Part shown: positions 8,610 through 16,520 of the stretch, in pieces
How positions within the stretch are numbered: position 1 is the stretch's first letter
How the letters are laid out: each line of letters opens with the position of its first letter
NCBI RefSeq assembly: GCF_022836875.1
Contig: NZ_CP090376.1
Location: forward strand, 2,666,001 to 2,730,000
Origin: Flavobacterium enshiense
GTDB lineage: Bacteria > Bacteroidota > Bacteroidia > Flavobacteriales > Flavobacteriaceae
DNA: 64,000 nucleotides
Reading direction: 5' to 3'
Translations under genes and position numbers: made by a program
Notes under the pieces: generated by a model
The model's database searches: none
What the model saw: the letters and a program-made list of their open reading frames with translations, nothing else
Told to the model about the DNA's origin: nothing

Positions 8610-9851
8610 TTAGTGCTTTTTATGCGATTTTCTATGAGTTACCACTTCGACCAGCATATTAATACAAAAAGTAATTAGGAATAAGATACAACCCAAAGCA
8701 AATAACGCTTTATAGTGCATCCCTCCGCTAGCCGCTTCACCAAGTTCTGCAGCGATTGTGGCTGGGATAGTTCTGACCGGCGCTAACAGAGTATGCGGAA
8801 TCACCGCTGCATTTCCGGTAACCATCAAAACCGCCATAGTTTCTCCAATCGCACGCCCAATCCCAAGAATGGCTCCGGCAGTGATCCCGGAAGCAGAATA
8901 CGGTATAACAACTTTATAAATGGTTTGCCAATGACTTGCCCCTAAAGCCAAACTGGCTTCCTTCATGGCACGTGGCGTGTTATTCATGGCGTCTTCTGAA
9001 ATCGTGATAATGGTCGGTAATGCCATAATTGCCAACACAATACTACCTGCTAAACCTGTTTCTCCTACCGGCAGATTAAAAATATCCTGTACCAAAGGAA
9101 CAATTACAACCAAACCAAAGAATCCATAAACTACGGATGGGATTCCGGCAAGCAATTCGATTAAAGGTTTAAGGATGTTACGGGTACGTTTTCTGGCAAT
9201 TTCACTTAAGTAGATTGCTGCAGCCAAACCAATAGGCAAGGCAATCAATATCGCTCCGAAACTCACCCAAAGCGTACCTAAAATTAAAGGCTTAACCCCC
9301 ATTTGAGCTACTGGATGCGCTGTTGGAAACCACTCTTCCCCAGATAAAAATTCACGAACCGTTATCTTATTGATATCCAGCTCTCTTCCGTGAAAATTAT
9401 TGGGTTTGTATTTTTCCGAGAAAAATGCAATTACACCTGGTGTTTTAGACACATACTCATCTATCTTCTCAGGAAAATGTTCAAAGTTTTCACCTAACTC
9501 TTCTTCAGAATAAAATTCAGTAATATCTTCTGTACGAAACGGAACGATTGGTTCATTTTTACCGCCTAACGCCGACCAGTTTGTTATTTTTTTATCAAAA
9601 ATATCCTTAATCTGAGCCGGTTCAAGTTTTTTAATTGTATTCGATGGATGTACGGCTAGTAAAAAGCCTTCTTCAATTGGTTTTTTATTAAAAATACCTA
9701 CTCCTTCAATAAATAGAAAAAACACTATCAAGACAACCGTGATACTTGTAGCAGCACTACTCAGCATCAGAACCGTTTCTATTACTTTTTCCTTTATTTG
9801 CTTAAAATTTGTTTTCAATTCCTTGATTTTATCTTCACCGCAAAAGTACAT
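8610..9851 (-). CDS. pstC: Phosphate ABC transporter permease PstC with an inserted PstS-like segment
   Basis: The C-terminal half (about 185-405) is an ordinary PstC permease, with ELLAGIPSVVYGFFG and the coupling loop GASHWQTIYKVVIPY. One N-terminal helix (about 28-54) is followed by about 105 extra residues before the next helix. Residues 66-110 resemble residues 122-166 of the PstS encoded next door, including the shared INxW and LGG/VGG stretch. The total of 413 is long for PstC. The start is uncertain: the ATG at 9849-9851 lies just upstream of a promoter box (9841-9848). A TTG at 9818 (giving MKTNFKQIKEK) would fall inside that transcript. Confidence 0.88.
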   Translation of the reverse strand: MYFCGEDKIKELKTNFKQIKEKVIETVLMLSSAATSITVVLIVFFLFIEGVGIFNKKPIEEGFLLAVHPSNTIKKLEPAQIKDIFDKKITNWSALGGKNEPIVPFRTEDITEFYSEEELGENFEHFPEKIDEYVSKTPGVIAFFSEKYKPNNFHGRELDINKITVREFLSGEEWFPTAHPVAQMGVKPLILGTLWVSFGAILIALPIGLAAAIYLSEIARKRTRNILKPLIELLAGIPSVVYGFFGLVVIVPLVQDIFNLPVGETGLAGSIVLAIMALPTIITISEDAMNNTPRAMKEASLALGASHWQTIYKVVIPYSASGITAGAILGIGRAIGETMAVLMVTGNAAVIPHTLLAPVRTIPATIAAELGEAASGGMHYKALFALGCILFLITFCINMLVEVVTHRKSHKKH

Positions 9852-9908
9852 GAGGCGACCTTTAAGGATGTTTTTTCTGTATTAACCTTGCGTTAAGTTA
9901 GTGTTAAG
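9841..9908 (-). promoter_or_regulatory. pstC promoter with candidate Pho box
   Basis: On the minus strand, CTTAAC, CTTAAC and GTTAAT (plus coordinates 9903-9908, 9892-9897, 9881-9886) repeat with an exact 11-bp period, the geometry of a PhoB-type box. A -7 box TACTTTTG follows at 9841-9848. The gap between the last repeat and the box is 32 nt. Confidence 0.55.
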
Positions 9909-9948
9909 TAAGCACTTATAAATTTACTAATTTCTTTTTTGTTTACAT

Positions 9949-9981
9949 AAAAAAAAGGCAACCTTAAAACAGATTGCCCTT
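9949..9981 (-). terminator. Terminator/attenuator between pstS and pstC
   Basis: On the minus strand GGCAATC and GGTTGCC form a stem followed by eight or more T. It would lower read-through, so pstS could be expressed above the membrane genes, as is common for binding proteins. Confidence 0.65.
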
Positions 9982-10006
9982 TTGTAAGTATAATAAAAAC
10001 CTTTTC

Positions 10007-10876
10007 TTAGTTTAACGGAATATAACCTACTTCAGAAACCACCTTCTGACCTTCCGGTGATAAGGCATAATCTACAACCACTTTAACTTTTGCCGCATTT
10101 GCTTTATCAAACATGTAAAACAAAGGTCTTGCGATTGGATAACTTTTATCTTTAGCAGCCGCAATAGAAGGAGCTACAAATGTTTTACCCTGATCATAAG
10201 AAACAGCAATATGTTTCACCTCTTTAGATTCGTAAGCCAACCCAACGTAGCCAATCGCACCTTTAGTCTGTCCAACCGCTTGTACAATAGCACCTGTAGC
10301 AGGCATACTTAAAACATCTGATGCATAATTCTTTTTATCCATTACTTCTTCTTTAAAGAACTCATAGGTACCTGAAGAAGATTCTCTTGAGTACGCTACG
10401 ATTTTCTCGTCTGCTCCGCCAACTTCTTTCCAGTTTTTAATCTCTCCAGTATAGATTTTTTCAATTTGCTCGCGCGTTAACTGACCAACTTTATTAGCAG
10501 GGTTAACAATTACCGCCAATGCATCAAAAGCAATTGTAACTTTTTCAATTTCTTTTTTACCTTCAGAAAATTTCAATTTCTCCTCTGTTTTTAAATCTCT
10601 GGAAGCCATTGCGATATCTGTAGTTCCCTCTAAAAGAGCAGTTACACCAACACCAGTGCCTCCTCCTACTACAGTAACACTAACGTTCTTGTTATTCTTC
10701 ATCATTTCTTCAGATTCTTTTTGCGCCAAAGGCAAAACAGTATCACTACCTTTTATTGTAACGGCAGTTGCTGTCGAAGCCGCTTCAGTAGCAGTTGCTC
10801 CTTCTTCGTTTTTTCCTTTACCACAACTTAACATTCCAATTAAAGGTAACATTAAGAATAATGCTTTTTTTGTCAT
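10007..10876 (-). CDS. pstS: Phosphate-binding lipoprotein PstS
   Basis: This is the substrate-binding protein of the Pst importer. The 289-residue precursor has a short signal peptide with lipobox MLSC (Cys18), so the mature protein is a lipoprotein. Binding-loop motifs include IKGSDTVLPLA (41-51) and the phosphate-contacting AYSRESSSGTYEFF (161-174). GGGTGVGVTALLEGTTDIAMASR is typical of PstS. It is the first gene of the block, has its own promoter with a candidate Pho box, and is separated from pstC by a terminator. Confidence 0.96.
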   Translation of the reverse strand: MTKKALFLMLPLIGMLSCGKGKNEEGATATEAASTATAVTIKGSDTVLPLAQKESEEMMKNNKNVSVTVVGGGTGVGVTALLEGTTDIAMASRDLKTEEKLKFSEGKKEIEKVTIAFDALAVIVNPANKVGQLTREQIEKIYTGEIKNWKEVGGADEKIVAYSRESSSGTYEFFKEEVMDKKNYASDVLSMPATGAIVQAVGQTKGAIGYVGLAYESKEVKHIAVSYDQGKTFVAPSIAAAKDKSYPIARPLFYMFDKANAAKVKVVVDYALSPEGQKVVSEVGYIPLN

Positions 10877-10900
10877 TTTTTTATTGTTTTAATTTTATTG

Positions 10901-10946
10901 CAAAATTACTTGAGATGTATTAACTTATTGTTAACTCATCATTACT
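10901..10946 (-). promoter_or_regulatory. pstS promoter with candidate Pho box
   Basis: The -7 box TAATTTTG is at 10901-10908 (minus), 24 nt before the ATG. Upstream, on the minus strand, GTTAAT (10919-10924), GTTAAC (10930-10935) and the weaker AGTAAT (10941-10946) repeat every 11 bp. Confidence 0.6.
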
Positions 10947-10997
10947 GTATTATTAATAATATAATAATAAGTAAAACATATAATACTAAGATAACAA

Positions 10998-11028
10998 AAA
11001 ACTCAAAATCAATATGATTTTGAGTTTT
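10998..11028 (-). terminator. Terminator of the porin gene
   Basis: A perfect 14-bp stem (10998-11011 with 11015-11028) has a T tract on the minus strand, just after the porin stop codon. Confidence 0.85.
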
Positions 11029-11051
11029 CAAATATTACCTATATATACGAT

Positions 11052-12293
11052 TTAGAAATTAAACTGTGCCTGTAGACGCAATAAACTTCCTTTCTGATGA
11101 TTGTCTCTCTTAGCTGCATCTTCATATATCCTGTCTGATATAGTATAATCAGCTACAAATTCGAAATTTTTAAAAGGCTGCCATTCCACACCAATCTCCA
11201 AATCGTTAACTTTATAACTTCTGGCATCAAGCTCATGTTTTTTTCCACCTTCATACCAATGATACTTTACAAAAGGAAACAAAACGTGATTTTTAATTTT
11301 GGCATTGTACATAATTTGTCCGTATGCCCCCTCAAGTTGCTTTTCTTCAATTGTATTATTTACAGGATTATATTGAGGTCCTTTTCCAATATTTGCCTCA
11401 CCTTGAAAACCAAAAGGCTTTGGATACCATACAAAGTGAACAGCCGCTCTTTGATCCGTAAATTCAGGATTACCATTTTCAATTAATGGAGCATTTGTAC
11501 CTGTGGTAAGAGTATTCACAACATATTTACCATTGTAAGCCTGAATACCTGTTTCAAAAATCTGACCGTTGTCCAACACAACAGGATAAGTAAACCTTGC
11601 AACAATATGCTGACTGGTGTTAGCTTCCGGACGGTTAGCAGTCTGACCATTAAACATACCCACACCAAAAACCCCATAATCTCCGGAACCTTTTAATCCG
11701 TCGTCTACTAATTTTTTAAACAATTGTCTTTTTTCCTTAGTAGCCCAATAAAAGAATATCCCTAAGTCACGCTCATTTGCAACCGCACTATTTAAAGCAT
11801 CTGCACGATCAAGAGTCAGACGATTTTGAGAAGACTGCAAGTTTTCAAAACCAAAAGGTATTTTACTCTGCCCTACTCTGATTCGGTACTCTTTGTCTTT
11901 GTCTAAATTTAAGTCAAAATACGCGTCTCTTATCTGAAAGAAGTGCTTACCGGTTGGAGAAGCATCCGAGGCAAAATCAGGTTGGATGTAAATATACAAT
12001 CTCTCATGAACATCGCCCGAAAAAACAAGTCGCGCTCTTCTCAGGAAAAAGCTGTTTTTCCCCCCCCAAGATCGGTCGCATTGTTCACATCCCAAATCCG
12101 GATTTGTTTCTAACAACTTATTATATCTCACTTGCGCATATCCTCTCAGGGAAATTTTATCATACCATTTCTTTTCTTCCTTTTTAGGAGCAACTTCTTG
12201 AGGAGGAACTTCCGTTTTTGTTTCTACAGTTGGTTCTTGTGCCGAAGCCATTAATGATAATAACAGTAGAGACTGTAATAAAAATTTCTTCAT
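11052..12293 (-). CDS. Outer-membrane porin of the OprO/OprP (phosphate-selective) family
   Basis: The 413-residue precursor begins with a signal peptide ending in MASAQ (about residue 19). A Glu/Pro/Lys-rich linker follows, and then a beta-barrel starts at KISLRGYAQVRYN. Amphipathic strands alternate to the end, and the last residues (LRLQAQFNF) carry the terminal aromatic expected of an outer-membrane barrel. The resemblance is to the OprO/P family; actual phosphate selectivity is inferred only from that and from the pst genes next door. A CEQC pair lies at 69-72. An unbroken run of eight G (coding strand) encodes Trp-Gly-Gly at 76-78, a possible slippage site. Confidence 0.82.
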   Translation of the reverse strand: MKKFLLQSLLLLSLMASAQEPTVETKTEVPPQEVAPKKEEKKWYDKISLRGYAQVRYNKLLETNPDLGCEQCDRSWGGKNSFFLRRARLVFSGDVHERLYIYIQPDFASDASPTGKHFFQIRDAYFDLNLDKDKEYRIRVGQSKIPFGFENLQSSQNRLTLDRADALNSAVANERDLGIFFYWATKEKRQLFKKLVDDGLKGSGDYGVFGVGMFNGQTANRPEANTSQHIVARFTYPVVLDNGQIFETGIQAYNGKYVVNTLTTGTNAPLIENGNPEFTDQRAAVHFVWYPKPFGFQGEANIGKGPQYNPVNNTIEEKQLEGAYGQIMYNAKIKNHVLFPFVKYHWYEGGKKHELDARSYKVNDLEIGVEWQPFKNFEFVADYTISDRIYEDAAKRDNHQKGSLLRLQAQFNF

Positions 12294-12327
12294 TTTAATA
12301 AATAATTACCGTTGTTTAAATTCTGCG

Positions 12328-12335
12328 CAAACTTA
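12328..12335 (-). promoter_or_regulatory. Promoter -7 box for the porin
   Basis: TAAGTTTG on the minus strand fits TAnnTTTG and lies 34 nt before the ATG. TTAA-containing words (GTTTAACGTTAAG, CTTTAAGTTAAT) cluster just upstream, but not with the clean 11-bp period seen at pstS and pstC. Confidence 0.5.
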
Positions 12336-12663
12336 ACGTTAAACCTTGTTTCCAATATTAACTTAAAGTTATGTTTACAGCAACTTACTGTAAAATCAAA
12401 CAATTTTTTTCATTAAAAAACAAAGCACTCCCCTAATAACAAGGATTTCATCTTAAATCAAACGAAAAAACATACTTTTATTAAAATAACAAAATAATTT
12501 TAACTTTATAAGTTTTTACCTATTCAAAGTGAAAAAGATTTGATCTTGACTATAGAAACCACTATTTCCTTCCATCAATAAATTACATCAAAAATCAAAT
12601 CTTTTAATTCCAATCAACGAGTTATAATACACACTACATGCGTATTTCCCACAAAAAAAAAAA

Positions 12664-12695
12664 AAAAGCGCAGTAAATATCCTCACTGCACTTTT
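12664..12695 (-). terminator. Terminator of the DUF2490 gene
   Basis: The 11-bp arms at 12664-12674 and 12685-12695 have one mismatch. On the minus strand they run into a 15-T tract. Confidence 0.7.
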
Positions 12696-12719
12696 ATCTG
12701 TTAAATGAAAATTTTTTAA

Positions 12720-13571
12720 TTATTTATTTTCTTCTGTTGATTTCTTTTTAAACATTTTTGTAAAGTCAAGGTTGTACGTTAATGCCAACTGGTAAGTATG
12801 GTTGTTTTCCTTATGAGCTCCATCCCCTTTTTCAATGAACTGGTTCATATAGCCGGTTTGGATATTACAATCTTTATTAAATCTCCAACCTAAAGCCAAG
12901 TACAAACGGTTCTGATCGAAAATGTTAGCCGTAACGTGTTTTCCGAAGTTTACAAAAATCTCATCGGAAGCAACAAAGAAAAATGTATTATCTTTCATCT
13001 CCGGTTTAGACAACGGCACCTGAACCCTGAAACGGTAACGGGCTCTCTGACGGAATCTCCAATCTTCCGCATTTGGATTCGCAGCAAGGTAAGCATCCGA
13101 AGGCCTAACATAATTACCATCAACGTTCACTAAATTGGCTAGCCATCTCTGCTCCAAACGGAAACGACTGTCATATTGGAAACGGCCAACATTTTCGTGA
13201 TTAATTACAAATTGCTCCCAGATACGCTGCTCATTAAAGGTATACTGATTGAATCTTGGCGTCGGCATTTCTTTAGCTAATTCACCATACTCAAATGTTT
13301 CAACATAAGCCCAACCGGCTGTAACCATATAGGTTTTATTGATTTTGTAATCAACGCCAAATCGCACCAGGTTTTGCATTGGTTCTGAAAACCCCTCATT
13401 TCTTCTCCATTGCAATTCAGTATGAAGTCCCCACTTCTCTGAAAGCTTGTGATTTCCTGTGTAAAGAATCCAGGCATCATACTGATCCACTTTAGGATCA
13501 AAAGTTTGGGCCAAAGCCACATTATAAAAAGATAAAATTGTTAAAAATACGATGATAAAAATTCTTTTCAT
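12720..13571 (-). CDS. DUF2490 family outer-membrane-like protein
   Basis: The 283-residue precursor has a signal peptide (to about ALAQ, residue 22) followed by alternating amphipathic strands rich in Trp, Tyr and Arg (DAWILYTGNHKLSEKWGLHTELQWRRNEG), which I recognise as the DUF2490 pattern; no function is established for the family. It ends with a charged tail (FKKKSTEENK), not the usual terminal aromatic. It lies upstream of the porin, on the same strand as the pst genes. A 22-bp spacing between two TTAA words upstream hints at shared phosphate control, but weakly. Confidence 0.75.
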   Translation of the reverse strand: MKRIFIIVFLTILSFYNVALAQTFDPKVDQYDAWILYTGNHKLSEKWGLHTELQWRRNEGFSEPMQNLVRFGVDYKINKTYMVTAGWAYVETFEYGELAKEMPTPRFNQYTFNEQRIWEQFVINHENVGRFQYDSRFRLEQRWLANLVNVDGNYVRPSDAYLAANPNAEDWRFRQRARYRFRVQVPLSKPEMKDNTFFFVASDEIFVNFGKHVTANIFDQNRLYLALGWRFNKDCNIQTGYMNQFIEKGDGAHKENNHTYQLALTYNLDFTKMFKKKSTEENK

Positions 13572-13594
13572 TTTATGTTGTCTTAATCTTTAGG

Positions 13595-13602
13595 CAAAAC
13601 TA
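13595..13602 (-). promoter_or_regulatory. Promoter -7 box for the DUF2490 gene
   Basis: TAGTTTTG on the minus strand fits TAnnTTTG, 23 nt before the ATG. Confidence 0.5.
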
Positions 13603-13677
13603 GTGCTATTTATCAAATATTGAGTTAATGTTCGCATTCTGAAAACTTAAAATACTCGTTATCTTTTTAATTATACC

Positions 13678-13685
13678 TATTTTTG
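13678..13685 (+). promoter_or_regulatory. Promoter -7 box for the RluA-family gene
   Basis: TATTTTTG fits TAnnTTTG, 65 nt before the ATG at 13751. Confidence 0.5.
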
Positions 13686-13750
13686 CGGCGCATATCTAAT
13701 CTATTGTATTAAATAGCTTTTTATAGTAAAACCGAAGTTTATTACCAATA

Positions 13751-15451
13751 ATGAATCTGTCCGAAATCCCATCCCCAAGTTGTTTCATACCCTTTAAAGC
13801 GGCGATAGATTCGTATTCGCTGCCGGAACGGTTCACTTTTCCTTTTTATTACGAACCGCATCCGTTAAGCATTTTGGCTGCCAAGGAATTACAAGATTAT
13901 CTCCAAAATCAAACGGATTGGGAACATAACTTCGGATTAGATGAAAATCAGGAAGGATTGGTAATCGGTAAAATGTTTGGCGTAATGGTTGTCCGAAACC
14001 AGCAAAATGAAATCGGTTACTTAACTGCTTTTTCAGGAAAACTGGCCGATAAAAACAATCATCCTTTATTTGTTCCGCCCATTTATGATATGCTCGAAGA
14101 AGACAGTTTTTTTATCAGAGGGATTAAGGAACTCACTCAAATCAATGAGCGAATTGAAATCCTGGAAAACAATCCGGATTTCATTTCACTAACCAATGAG
14201 CTTCAAATCAAAACAACCTCAGCTGAGCAGAAAATTGAAGAGCAGAAAATAAAAATGAGCGAGGCAAAAAAAGCCCGCAAACTACTTCGCAAAAAAGCTC
14301 AGGAAGAAAGCATGGATACAGAATCTTTGGAAACGTTCATGAACGAATTAGTCCGCGAAAGCTTAAAAGACAAGTTTTTGCTGAGAGAATTAACCGAATA
14401 TCTTGAAGAACGTCTTTCAGAAATAAAGAAAAAAATAGCCGTTTATGGCGATGAAATTGCTTTCTTAAAAGAAGAACGCAAACAAAAATCGGCCAATTTG
14501 CAGCAACAGCTTTTCGACCAGTATCATTTCCTTAACAATAAAGGAGAACCCAAAAGCCTTTGCGATATTTTTGAAACCACCGCTTTACTGAAACCGCCTG
14601 CCGCTGCCGGAGAATGTGCTGCGCCAAAACTTTTGCAATATGCCTATCTGAATAACCTGCAGCCAATTTCTATGGCCGAATTCTGGTGGGGTGAATCGCC
14701 CAAATCAGAAATACGCAAACACGGTCATTTTTATCCGGCCTGCCGCGGAAAATGCGAACCAATCTTAGGTCATATGCTTGAAGGCCTTGAGGTAGATGAA
14801 AATCCGCTGCTGATAAATCCTGCTTTGGGAGTTCAGATTGAAACGATTTACGAAGACGATTATTTAGCCGTAATCAACAAACCTGCCGAATTCCTATCCG
14901 TTCCAGGGATCAATATCCTGGACTCTGTTTATGAACGCATGAAACTGAAATACCCTGAAGCGACCGGTCCGCTGATCGTTCATCGTTTGGATATGGCTAC
15001 TTCCGGTTTATTACTGATTGCAAAAGACAAAGACTCACACAAACTTTTACAGGGACAATTTATAAAACGAACCGTTAAAAAAAGATATACGGCTTTACTA
15101 AACGGAATCGTAACCGAAGACGAAGGCGAGATCGATTTACCCTTGCGAATCGACTTAGACGACCGTCCGCGACAATTGGTCTGCTACGAATATGGAAAAC
15201 CGGCAAAAACAAAATGGAAAGTTGTCGAACGAAGTAATGAGCAAACCAGAGTACATTTCTGGCCAATCACAGGAAGGACGCATCAATTACGAATGCATGC
15301 TTCCCATGCTTCCGGATTAAACTGTCCGATTGTGGGTGATGATTTATATGGAACAAAAGCCGACCGCCTGCACCTGCACGCTGAATGGATTGAATTCAAA
15401 CATCCGGTATCCAGAGAAACAATGACTTTCGAAGTCGCTGCCGAGTTTTAA
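13751..15451 (+). CDS. RluA-family pseudouridine synthase, large form with N-terminal extension
   Basis: The C-terminal third (about 365-560) is an RluA-type pseudouridine synthase. It has [12 protein letters not shown], the catalytic motif [13 protein letters not shown] with Asp414, and [12 protein letters not shown]. It converts uridine to pseudouridine in rRNA or tRNA; the target cannot be read from the sequence. The first 360 residues are an extension with a charged coiled coil (about 155-260) and a Cys-containing segment ([13 protein letters not shown]) just before the catalytic domain. From memory, large RluA proteins of about 560 residues occur in other Bacteroidetes, so this is a family form and not a new fusion. 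Its stop overlaps the stop of the convergent aldolase gene by 4 bp. Confidence 0.88.
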   Translation: MNLSEIPSPSCFIPFKAAIDSYSLPERFTFPFYYEPHPLSILAAKELQDYLQNQTDWEHNFGLDENQEGLVIGKMFGVMVVRNQQNEIGYLTAFSGKLADKNNHPLFVPPIYDMLEEDSFFIRGIKELTQINERIEILENNPDFISLTNELQIKTTSAEQKIEEQKIKMSEAKKARKLLRKKAQEESMDTESLETFMNELVRESLKDKFLLRELTEYLEERLSEIKKKIAVYGDEIAFLKEERKQKSANLQQQLFDQYHFLNNKGEPKSLCDIFETTALLKPPAAAGECAAPKLLQYAYLNNLQPISMAEFWWGESPKSEIRKHGHFYPACRGKCEPILGHMLEGLEVDENPLLINPALGVQIETIYEDDYLAVINKPAEFLSVPGINILDSVYERMKLKYPEATGPLIVHRLDMATSGLLLIAKDKDSHKLLQGQFIKRTVKKRYTALLNGIVTEDEGEIDLPLRIDLDDRPRQLVCYEYGKPAKTKWKVVERSNEQTRVHFWPITGRTHQLRMHASHASGLNCPIVGDDLYGTKADRLHLHAEWIEFKHPVSRETMTFEVAAEF

Positions 15452-16473
15452 AGTTCTATTTTCGTAAGAGCTTCCAGCACATAATCATGCATTACCTGTT
15501 TGTAGTCCAAATGGGTAACGATGCGCAATTTTCCTTTACCCATCGAGCTTATGAAAATGTTTTTCTGTTTTAATTTTTCCATCAATAATGCTTCATCAAA
15601 CTGAGGCTTAACGGAGAAAATAAGGATATTGGTTTCGATCGGTTCCACAATGTCCACCCAATACAATCGTTGTAATAAGGCACCGATTTCTTTTGCGCGG
15701 CGATGATCTTCTTCCAATCTACCCACATTATGTTGCAGCGCATACAATCCTGCTGCCGCCAAATAGCCAATCTGACGCATTCCGCCACCTAATACTTTAC
15801 GGATTCGCAACGCTCTGTGAATTGTTTCTTTGTTTCCTAAAAGCAAAGAACCCACTGGAGCCCCCATCCCTTTTGACAAACAAACGGATATCGTATCAAA
15901 CAATTCACCATATTGCTTCGGATGCTGGCGTTTTGCCACCAACGCATTCCATAAACGCGCACCGTCCAAATGGTATTTTAGATTATTATCAGCACAAACT
16001 TGTTTAATCCTTCTTAATTCCTCTATATCATAACAAGCTCCTCCTCCTTTATTGGTTGTATTTTCTATACAAACCAAAGAAGTTTTAGGATTATGGTAAA
16101 ATTCAGGATCAGTAATATGCTCCTCAACCTGAAGGGATGTAATCATTCCGCGATTTCCATCAACCAGTGAACATGAAACGCCACTATTAAACGACGCTCC
16201 TCCTGCTTCATACAAATAAACATGTGCCCATTTATCACATATCAGCTGATCTCCCGGTTGGGTATGCAATTTAATTGCCGTCTGATTTGCCATAGTTCCC
16301 GATGGAAAAAACAATGCAGCTTCCATTCCGAACAAATCCGCTACGGTTTCTTCCAATTCCACAGCCGTAGGATCCTGACGGTAAACATCATCGCCCACTT
16401 TGGCACGAAACATATACTGCAACATTTCCTGGGTTGGTTTGGTAACCGTATCGCTAACTAAATTAATTTCCAT
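15448..16473 (-). CDS. Low-specificity L-threonine aldolase / GntG-family PLP aldolase
   Basis: A fold-type I PLP enzyme of 341 residues that cleaves L-threonine or allo-threonine to glycine and acetaldehyde. Landmarks are [11 protein letters not shown] (4-14), the DGARLWNA loop and the PLP lysine in [14 protein letters not shown] (about 201). The length is standard. The gene is convergent with the RluA-family gene, and the two stop codons overlap (15448-15451), leaving no room for an intervening terminator. Glycine from this reaction could feed GcvT and GlyA, also in the window. Confidence 0.9.
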   Translation of the reverse strand: MEINLVSDTVTKPTQEMLQYMFRAKVGDDVYRQDPTAVELEETVADLFGMEAALFFPSGTMANQTAIKLHTQPGDQLICDKWAHVYLYEAGGASFNSGVSCSLVDGNRGMITSLQVEEHITDPEFYHNPKTSLVCIENTTNKGGGACYDIEELRRIKQVCADNNLKYHLDGARLWNALVAKRQHPKQYGELFDTISVCLSKGMGAPVGSLLLGNKETIHRALRIRKVLGGGMRQIGYLAAAGLYALQHNVGRLEEDHRRAKEIGALLQRLYWVDIVEPIETNILIFSVKPQFDEALLMEKLKQKNIFISSMGKGKLRIVTHLDYKQVMHDYVLEALTKIEL

Positions 16474-16491
16474 ATTCTAAAAAGGAATGTC

Positions 16492-16499
16492 TATTTTTG
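16492..16499 (+). promoter_or_regulatory. Promoter -7 box for prfB
   Basis: TATTTTTG fits TAnnTTTG, 21 nt before the ATG at 16521. Confidence 0.6.
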
Positions 16500-16520
16500 C
16501 GGGATAAAACTACAATTTTT

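Larger units (their letters stand above)
12294..12719. other. Intergenic region between porin and DUF2490 gene
   Basis: About 425 bp with no coding signal. It holds the porin promoter at its left end, a 12-bp inverted repeat (12533-12544 with 12594-12605), a run of 15 A (12653-12667) and the DUF2490 terminator at its right end. Confidence 0.6.

Noticed and set aside
15448..15451. Overlap of the RluA-family and aldolase stop codons as a sign of error
   Set aside because: Both frames are complete and both proteins end as in their families; a 4-bp convergent overlap is common.
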